From NCBI GenBank assembly GCA_050246915.1, contig JBFWVD010000020.1, positions 1-64,000 on the forward strand: a stretch of 64,000 nt of DNA, given 5' to 3'. The notes under the pieces were generated by a model that made no database searches, was not told the DNA's origin, and was given only the letters and a program-made list of their open reading frames with translations. Positions 59,434-64,000 of the stretch are shown here, in pieces (the first letter of the stretch is position 1; each line of letters opens with the position of its first letter). Position numbers and translations under genes: made by a program. The DNA is from JBFWVD01 sp050246915. GTDB lineage: Bacteria; Actinomycetota; Acidimicrobiia; Acidimicrobiales; Ilumatobacteraceae.

Positions 59434-60510
59434 TCAGCCCCCGGCGCCGCGACGGCCGCGGCCGCTTCGAGCGGTCGCGGCGCTGGTCGGCGCCCGTCGC
59501 ACGACCCGGCCAGGAGGGTTCCCCGTGGTCCGGCGAACCACCAGCTCCAGGGGAAGCTGTTCCACGACGCTGGGGTTCTCGCGGCTGTCGATGGCGGCCA
59601 CCAACAGCTCCGCTCCCCGTTGACCCGAGAGCCGTAGCGGCTGACGGATGGTCGTGATGCCGAGCTCACCAGCCATCTCGATGTCGTCGTATCCGACCAC
59701 GGAGACATCGCCGGGCACGTCTCGGCCCGAGGCCCTGGCCGAATCGATGATGCCGAGCGCTTGTGTGTCGGACGCCGCGACGATGGCAGTGGGTGGATTG
59801 CTGAGGGCGAACAGCTCGGTAGCCAGATGACGCGCCGTGGACCGCAAGTGCGGCCCGTAGCGCACATAGTTGGTCGGCACCTCGAGGCCCGCGGCCTTCA
59901 TCGATGCCTTGAAGCCCGCCTCGCGATGCACGCTGGCGATGAAGCCGAAGGGGTTGCGATGCGGCTCGCCGATGAACGCGATGCGTTCGTGGCCCAGTGA
60001 CAGCAGGTGCTCGGTGGCGATCTGCCCGCCATGGCGATCGTCGATGTTCACGCTCGGCAGCGCCGGGTGCACGGTATCGACCAGCACCACAGGGAACGGG
60101 GCCCGCGCCAGGCGCTCACCCTCGTCGTCCATCAGCGGCAACGACATGATGATGAGACCTTCGAGCACGCGGTTGCGCGGGAGTTCGGTGAGCCGGGCAC
60201 GGGCGCGATCGCTGGACTCGACGTTGAACAACACCACCTCGAAGCCGTGACGCTCGACGATGGAAACCAGGCCGCGCAGACGCTCATAGGTCGAGGGGCT
60301 GTCGAAGAAGGGCACCAACAACCCGACCAGGCCGAAGGGCTCACCGTTGCGTGACGAGGAGGCCCGGCTGGGCTCGTAGCCCAGATCATCGATTGCCTGC
60401 TGCACCCGTGCACGCGTCGCCGGCCGCACCTGCACGCTGCCGTTGAGCACACGTGAGACCGTGCCCACGCCGACCCCAGCCCGTGCCGCCACATCGGCGA
60501 TCGTCGTCAT
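59434..60510 (-). CDS. LacI-family transcriptional regulator
   Basis: A 358-residue repressor. The N-terminal HTH is TTIADVAARAGVGVGTVSRV with the hinge helix following; the C-terminal periplasmic-binding-like sugar domain contains VVLVDTVHPALPSVNIDDRHGG and VSVVGYDDIEMAGELGITTI. The ATG at 60510 begins MTTIADVAARAG, the family start; the frame upstream to 60669 is antisense to the DUF4032 gene region. It probably controls the adjacent amylosucrase-GH1 operon and itself; GGAA/TTCC motifs flank it at both sides. The last 25 residues are Arg-rich. Confidence 0.93.
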   Translation of the reverse strand: MTTIADVAARAGVGVGTVSRVLNGSVQVRPATRARVQQAIDDLGYEPSRASSSRNGEPFGLVGLLVPFFDSPSTYERLRGLVSIVERHGFEVVLFNVESSDRARARLTELPRNRVLEGLIIMSLPLMDDEGERLARAPFPVVLVDTVHPALPSVNIDDRHGGQIATEHLLSLGHERIAFIGEPHRNPFGFIASVHREAGFKASMKAAGLEVPTNYVRYGPHLRSTARHLATELFALSNPPTAIVAASDTQALGIIDSARASGRDVPGDVSVVGYDDIEMAGELGITTIRQPLRLSGQRGAELLVAAIDSRENPSVVEQLPLELVVRRTTGNPPGRVVRRAPTSAATARSGRGRRGAGG

Positions 60511-60558
60511 GAGACCGTGCCTCCAGGATTGTGCTCCGCCCCGCCGCGCGGTGCGCGC

Positions 60559-60600
60559 ATGGAACGATGGAACGATGGAACGATAGCCATCAGGTTCCAT
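60559..60600. promoter_or_regulatory. Three tandem ATGGAACG repeats plus inverted copy, between lacI and DUF4032
   Basis: ATGGAACG occurs three times head to tail (60559-60566, 60567-60574, 60575-60582), followed by GTTCCAT in reverse orientation at 60594-60600. The cluster lies 49-90 bases before lacI and 37-78 bases before the DUF4032 start, so it could control both. The GGAA/TTCC core is shared with the motif upstream of amylosucrase. Confidence 0.6.
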
Positions 60601-60636
60601 CGCCGAAGAGCTACCGCTCGGTAGCGTCCAGCCTCG

Positions 60637-61857
60637 ATGCGGATCCAACTGGCCGAGCCTGCGCTCCACGAACCGCTGCTGTCACTCCCCTGGGATCGCC
60701 CGCTGGCCGAGTGGGATCAGCCCGAGATCGCCGACCTCCCCGACGGCATGCATCGTCACCTCGTGCGCTACCTCGACGACGGCTCCCAGTTGTACGTGCT
60801 CAAGGAGCTTCCCGATCATCTCGTCGATCGCGAGTACCGACTGCTCCGTCATCTCGCCGCCACGGGACTGCCGGTGGTCCAGGTCATCGGCGCGGTCACC
60901 GAGCGCGCAGCCGTTACTGGTGGCGAGGGCATCTTGATCACCCGCCATCTCGATTTCTCGTGGCCGTATCGACAGCTGTTGGGCCAGCGCCGCGTGCCAT
61001 ACCTCGGCGACCGCCTGCTCGATTCGATGGCCGGGTTGCTGGCACGGCTGCATCTGTCAGGCTTCTTCTGGGGCGATTGCTCACTGTCCAACACCTTGTT
61101 CCGGCGAGATGCCGGCGCGCTCTCGGCCTACGTCGTGGACGTCGAGACCGGGGAGACCCACAGTGCACTGAGCGACGGCCAGCGCTCCGCCGACATCTCC
61201 ATCGCCGTGGAGAACGTGGCCGGTGGGCTACTCGACCTGGAGGCCGCGGGGACCTTGCCGCCGGGCATCGATCCGATCGACACCGCGACAGCGGTTCGCG
61301 ATCGATACGACCGTTTGTGGGACGAGCTCACCGGGGCCGAGACGATTCGCACCCGCGAGACCTATCGCATCGGGGCACGCATGCGGCGTCTCAACGACCT
61401 CGGGTTCGATGTCGAAGAGCTCGAGATCGTTTCGAGTGCTTCGGGCAATCATCTGCGGCTCGTGCCACGGGTCGTGGAGCTCGGCTATCACGCACCCCGC
61501 CTTGCCCAGTTGACCGGGTTGCACTGCGGCGAGAACCAAGCCCGCCGGTTGCTCAACGACATCTGCGAGTACCGAGCGCGGCTCGAGCAGCGCGACGGCG
61601 CTCCGGTGCCCGAACCGCTCGCGGCCATGCACTGGATGACACGCGTGTTCGAACCGACGCTCTCGGCCATCCCCGCCGAGCTGTCGGCCAAGCTCGAACC
61701 GGCCGAGATCTTCCATCAGTTGCTCGAGCACCGCTGGTTCTTGTCCGAGGCCGTCGGCCATGACGTCGGAGAGATCGAAGCACTGGGCTCCTACATCGCC
61801 ACCGTGCTTCCCGACGCCCCGGACGAACGCAACCTCATCGATGAAGACCCCCAGTGA
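60637..61857 (+). CDS. DUF4032 domain-containing protein (kinase-like N-terminus)
   Basis: A 406-residue protein. The N-terminal 200 residues have a kinase-like fold of the Kdo/WaaP type (LYVLKELPDHLVDREYRLLR, ITRHLDFSWPYRQLL, FFWGDCSLSNTLFRRDAG, VVDVETGE), with a WGDxxxxN catalytic-loop-like motif. The C-terminal DUF4032 domain follows (GFDVEELEI, SSASGNHLRLVPRVVELGYH, HWMTRVFEP). The function is not known; the family is frequent in Actinobacteria. ATG at 60637. It lies next to lacI and its operator repeats, and ends 6 bases from the convergent ferric-reductase-like gene. Confidence 0.83.
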   Translation: MRIQLAEPALHEPLLSLPWDRPLAEWDQPEIADLPDGMHRHLVRYLDDGSQLYVLKELPDHLVDREYRLLRHLAATGLPVVQVIGAVTERAAVTGGEGILITRHLDFSWPYRQLLGQRRVPYLGDRLLDSMAGLLARLHLSGFFWGDCSLSNTLFRRDAGALSAYVVDVETGETHSALSDGQRSADISIAVENVAGGLLDLEAAGTLPPGIDPIDTATAVRDRYDRLWDELTGAETIRTRETYRIGARMRRLNDLGFDVEELEIVSSASGNHLRLVPRVVELGYHAPRLAQLTGLHCGENQARRLLNDICEYRARLEQRDGAPVPEPLAAMHWMTRVFEPTLSAIPAELSAKLEPAEIFHQLLEHRWFLSEAVGHDVGEIEALGSYIATVLPDAPDERNLIDEDPQ

Positions 61858-61863
61858 GACCTG

Positions 61864-62436
61864 TCAGCTGACGGGGAGCGACTGCCGAGTGCGCCGTTTG
61901 GGAGAACCGGCGCGCCCGAGGATACGTGCCACCACTGCCCAGGTCGTGACGATCACTCCGACCAGGACTCCGATGCGATACCAGTTCGCCGACGCATCGG
62001 TCCCGGCCGTGGCGCCGTGGATCAACGCCATCCAGAAGCTGCCGTAACTCGACATGTGGATGGCGCGCCACACCTTGCGGCTGATGCGTCGTTGGTACAC
62101 AGAGGTGACCTCGACGATGACGACGATGTACATCGCCACCACACCCCACGCCACGGCACCGCTCTTCCATGAGGACCCGAACGGCACCAAGATCTCCACC
62201 CACGCGAAATGACTGTACGAATCGGCCACCAACGCCGCGAGATGCAGCGCAGTGATGGCGCACGACAAGCCGCCCAGATAGCGGTGCAGGTCGGTGAGCC
62301 AACGCGGCGCACCGGGTCGGTTGACCAGTCGCCCCGACAACAGTGCGCCCCACACGACGGTGGCCATCAACACGACCAGCGCGACCATGCCGCTGGAACG
62401 CGCCACGTACCACCAGAACGTGGTGTCGTCCATCAT
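61864..62436 (-). CDS. Ferric reductase-like transmembrane protein
   Basis: A 190-residue membrane protein with five or six hydrophobic helices of the ferric reductase/YedZ-like heme domain: RYLGGLSCAITALHLAALVA, VVAMYIVVIVEVTSVY and KVWRAIHMSSYGSFWMALIHG hold four His residues (DLHRY, ALHLA, AIHMS, LIHGA) suited to ligate two hemes. It would move electrons across the membrane. Its ATG overlaps the apbE stop by 4 bases (ATGA), tying it to a flavinylation system. Confidence 0.85.
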   Translation of the reverse strand: MMDDTTFWWYVARSSGMVALVVLMATVVWGALLSGRLVNRPGAPRWLTDLHRYLGGLSCAITALHLAALVADSYSHFAWVEILVPFGSSWKSGAVAWGVVAMYIVVIVEVTSVYQRRISRKVWRAIHMSSYGSFWMALIHGATAGTDASANWYRIGVLVGVIVTTWAVVARILGRAGSPKRRTRQSLPVS

Positions 62437-63629
62437 CGCCTCGCAGCGGTGCTGCTCAGGATTCGACCGTCGTGCGCCGACACGACGATCTGCGGCGCGG
62501 CGAGCTGCGGCGCGAGCGTCTGCGGGGAGATCGGCACCAACTCGTCGAGAACCAGGAATCGGCGATGGTCGCCGAGCAACTCGACCGAACCGTCACCGCG
62601 CACCAAGAGTGCAGCAGCGCCGCGCAACAACTCGGCGGATCCTCCCAGGATCAATGCCTTGGCGAGAGCCTCGGCCCACCAAGCCTCGGCGGCAACAACC
62701 GTTGACGCGACGATGTCGCGAGGACTGCCGCAGAGCGCCGGAGCACCGGTGCGCGGATCGAGCAGATGGTGGGCCACGCCGCTGGTGACGGTCCATCGGC
62801 GTCGAAGCGTGCTGCTGGAGGCCACCGCGCCGTCGGCGACGATGGCCCGCGCGATGCATGCGCCGTCGTCGGAAGCCCGAAGCGGATGTTCGATGTCGAT
62901 CGCCCATCCCACTGACGATGTCCCGCTCTGCTTCCCGCAGTCGACGGAACTCGACACCGGGGAATCGCCGATCACCCGGATGTCGCCCCCGAGGTTCACC
63001 AACGCCCCCGAGGCCCCAGCGTCGATGAGCTCGCGACACACGAGATCAGCAGCGAGACCTTTTCCGATGCCACCGGGATCGAACTGGGCTCCATCGGGCA
63101 AGCGAGCGACGCAGGTGTCCTCATCGAGCATCAACTGGGCGAGGCCACAGGTGATGAACTCACCGACCGCGCGACCCATTGCCGAGGTGTCGATCGGCCG
63201 ATCGTCGGACGCCCGCAGCTCACGGAAATCTCGGTCGTAGCCGAGGAGGCTCAGCACCCCGGCCATCGTCGGATCGAACAACCCGCCCGTCGCCGCCCAT
63301 GCGGTGCGCGCCGAGCGGAGCAAGGCCATCGTGTCGCCGCTGAGATGCGTCAACCGACGTTGACGATTCAATCGGCCGATCTCGCTATCGGCTTCGAACC
63401 GACTCCAGCGCGACTGGAGTTCGGCGATGCGCCGGCGGGCGTGCTGCAGCAACTGATCGCCGTGGGGTTCGTCGTTCCCGACGACCAGCACGTGCGCTGT
63501 GCTGCCCATCGCCGAGAAGTGGGCCTCGGCAACAGACACAGCCGAGAAGTGGGCCTCGGCAACAGACACAGCCGAGAAGTGGGCCTCGGCGGGCGACACA
63601 GCCGAGAAGTGGGCCTCGGCGGGCGACAT
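62433..63629 (-). CDS. apbE: FAD:protein FMN transferase (ApbE) with repeated N-terminus
   Basis: A 398-residue ApbE, which attaches FMN covalently to Thr in target redox proteins using FAD. Family marks: FSAMGSTAHVLVVG at the true start of the domain, WSRFEADSEIGRLN, AQFDPGGIGKGLAADLV, ALVNLGGDIRVIGDSP and HHLLDPRTGAPA. The N-terminus is extended by four copies of a ten-residue unit (SxAEAHFSAV) encoded by the 30-bp repeat at 63511-63630. The ATG at 63629 has an AAGGCGAG site 6 bases upstream. It is followed by the ferric-reductase-like gene and preceded (2 bases) by the truncated membrane gene. Confidence 0.9.
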   Translation of the reverse strand: MSPAEAHFSAVSPAEAHFSAVSVAEAHFSAVSVAEAHFSAMGSTAHVLVVGNDEPHGDQLLQHARRRIAELQSRWSRFEADSEIGRLNRQRRLTHLSGDTMALLRSARTAWAATGGLFDPTMAGVLSLLGYDRDFRELRASDDRPIDTSAMGRAVGEFITCGLAQLMLDEDTCVARLPDGAQFDPGGIGKGLAADLVCRELIDAGASGALVNLGGDIRVIGDSPVSSSVDCGKQSGTSSVGWAIDIEHPLRASDDGACIARAIVADGAVASSSTLRRRWTVTSGVAHHLLDPRTGAPALCGSPRDIVASTVVAAEAWWAEALAKALILGGSAELLRGAAALLVRGDGSVELLGDHRRFLVLDELVPISPQTLAPQLAAPQIVVSAHDGRILSSTAARR

Positions 63630-63630
63630 G
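63511..63630. repeat. Four 30-bp tandem repeats over the apbE start region
   Basis: Units begin at 63511, 63541, 63571 and 63601. The first 20 bases are identical in all copies and form a GCCGAG-N8-CTCGGC inverted repeat; the next ten vary at a few positions (AACAGACACA twice, GGGCGACACA, GGGCGACATG). On the minus strand each unit encodes SxAEAHFSAV with GTG or ATG at its edge, so the array offers four in-frame start codons. Unit length is a multiple of three. Confidence 0.95.
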
Positions 63631-63631
63631 C

Positions 63632-64000
63632 TCAACTCGCCTTGGATCGGGTCTGCGCTGGAGCAGGTGCTGGGGCCGGAGCAGGGGCCACGCTCGATGA
63701 CGTTGGCGCCACCGGGGCCGCGGCGATCGGTGGTAGAGGCACAGTCGCGCCGACGTCGCTCGGCGATGCCACGGCGGCCGTCGCCGAACTGTGACGCCGA
63801 ATCACGACTTGGATGATGGGTGGCGGTGTAGCGGGTGGCGACGATGCTGCACTGCCGGCGGCGACGTTCGGGTCCGCCGTCGGCGATGCGGGGTCGGCGT
63901 GAGCGGCGCGCAGATCGGCGATGCCGAACGCAGTGATGCCGCCGAGGACTGCGGACGCGCTGATCCCGGTGACGAGGTAGCGCGCTCCTTGAGCCGGCCG
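63632..64000 (-). CDS. Membrane-anchored Pro/Ala-rich protein, C-terminal part (5' end outside window)
   Basis: The minus strand is open from the window end to a stop at 63632, giving the last 122 residues of a protein whose start lies beyond 64000. It shows one hydrophobic helix (YLVTGISASAVLGGITAFGI) followed by an Ala/Pro/Thr-rich region with IIQVVIRRHSS in the middle and APAPAPAPAQTRSKAS at the end. The stop is 2 bases before the apbE ATG, so it is probably the first or an earlier gene of the apbE - ferric-reductase unit. It might be a target or partner of the flavin system; no FMN-binding motif is visible in the part seen. Confidence 0.7.
   Translation of the reverse strand, partial: RPAQGARYLVTGISASAVLGGITAFGIADLRAAHADPASPTADPNVAAGSAASSPPATPPPIIQVVIRRHSSATAAVASPSDVGATVPLPPIAAAPVAPTSSSVAPAPAPAPAPAQTRSKAS

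Noticed and set aside
63511..63630. Regular repeats with short intervals resembling a CRISPR array
   Set aside because: The ten-base intervals are nearly identical, too short for spacers, and the whole unit is coding in frame with apbE; no cas genes are present.
63499..63816. Plus-strand open frame coding AEKWASATDT repeats
   Set aside because: It is the antisense reading of the apbE repeat; the ApbE frame has full family homology.

Overview
The window is a 64 kb chromosomal segment from a GC-rich actinobacterium. The gene mix (F420/LLM oxidoreductase, class II DAHP synthase, CYP125-like P450, fatty-acyl-AMP ligase, MMPL protein, DUF222-type HNH fragment, PAC2 and DUF4032 proteins, Thr/Pro-rich lipoproteins) would fit Acidimicrobiia such as an Ilumatobacter- or Microthrix-like lineage. 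That placement is inference from gene content, not from a marker search. Genes are densely packed, GTG starts are frequent, and several pairs overlap by 4 to 17 nt. No insertion sequence, prophage, CRISPR array, rRNA or origin was seen; one tRNA is present.

Layout. 1-5 kb: tail of an HNH protein, a class I photolyase, an SDR, the elongation factor LepA and ribosomal protein S20. 5-8.2 kb: a zinc uptake operon znuA-znuC-znuB-zur with a Zur-like palindrome upstream of znuA. 8.2-13 kb: holA, comEC and comEA with a small membrane gene between the com genes on the other strand, a small HExxH protein and a thioredoxin-TPR protein. 13-17 kb: phosphotransferase, PAC2 protein, LLM oxidoreductase and GNAT. 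17-20.6 kb: a plus-strand copper/redox maturation cluster (SCO1, PCuAC, cupredoxin-like, TlpA-like) behind a large unassigned protein. 20.6-28.7 kb: class III aminotransferase, fatty-acyl-AMP ligase, leuS, tRNA-Ala(GGC) with clear promoter and terminator, a Cys/Met-metabolism PLP enzyme and an orphan Flp pilin.

28.7-36 kb is a mainly minus-strand catabolic block: D-aminoacylase-type amidohydrolase, MBL hydrolase, two SDRs, flavin reductase, thiolase and 3-hydroxyacyl-CoA dehydrogenase. With the second thiolase (46 kb), the P450 (51 kb) and the acyl-AMP ligase (23 kb), it points to breakdown of lipids, steroids or other acyl-CoA-forming substrates. 36-44 kb: a Tat-exported PhoD phosphatase, the coupled operon nadD / degenerate LCP-LytR_C / rsfS, a group 2 sigma factor with palindromes in its leader and a strong terminator behind it, and DAHP synthase. 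43-55.9 kb: serine hydrolases, MFS, RDD, MMPL, PIG-L deacetylase, P450, zincin, thymidine kinase, a lipoprotein and a TSUP permease.

55.9-64 kb: a LacI-controlled sugar unit (amylosucrase translationally coupled to a GH1 beta-glucosidase) with repeated GGAA/TTCC motifs at both flanks of lacI, a DUF4032 protein, and a redox unit: a truncated membrane protein, ApbE and a ferric-reductase-like protein. The start of apbE is a four-copy 30-bp in-frame tandem repeat, the most unusual structure in the window. No wholly new defence or mobile system was found; the best leads are the apbE repeat, the zinc regulon box, the degenerate LCP protein and the LacI operators.
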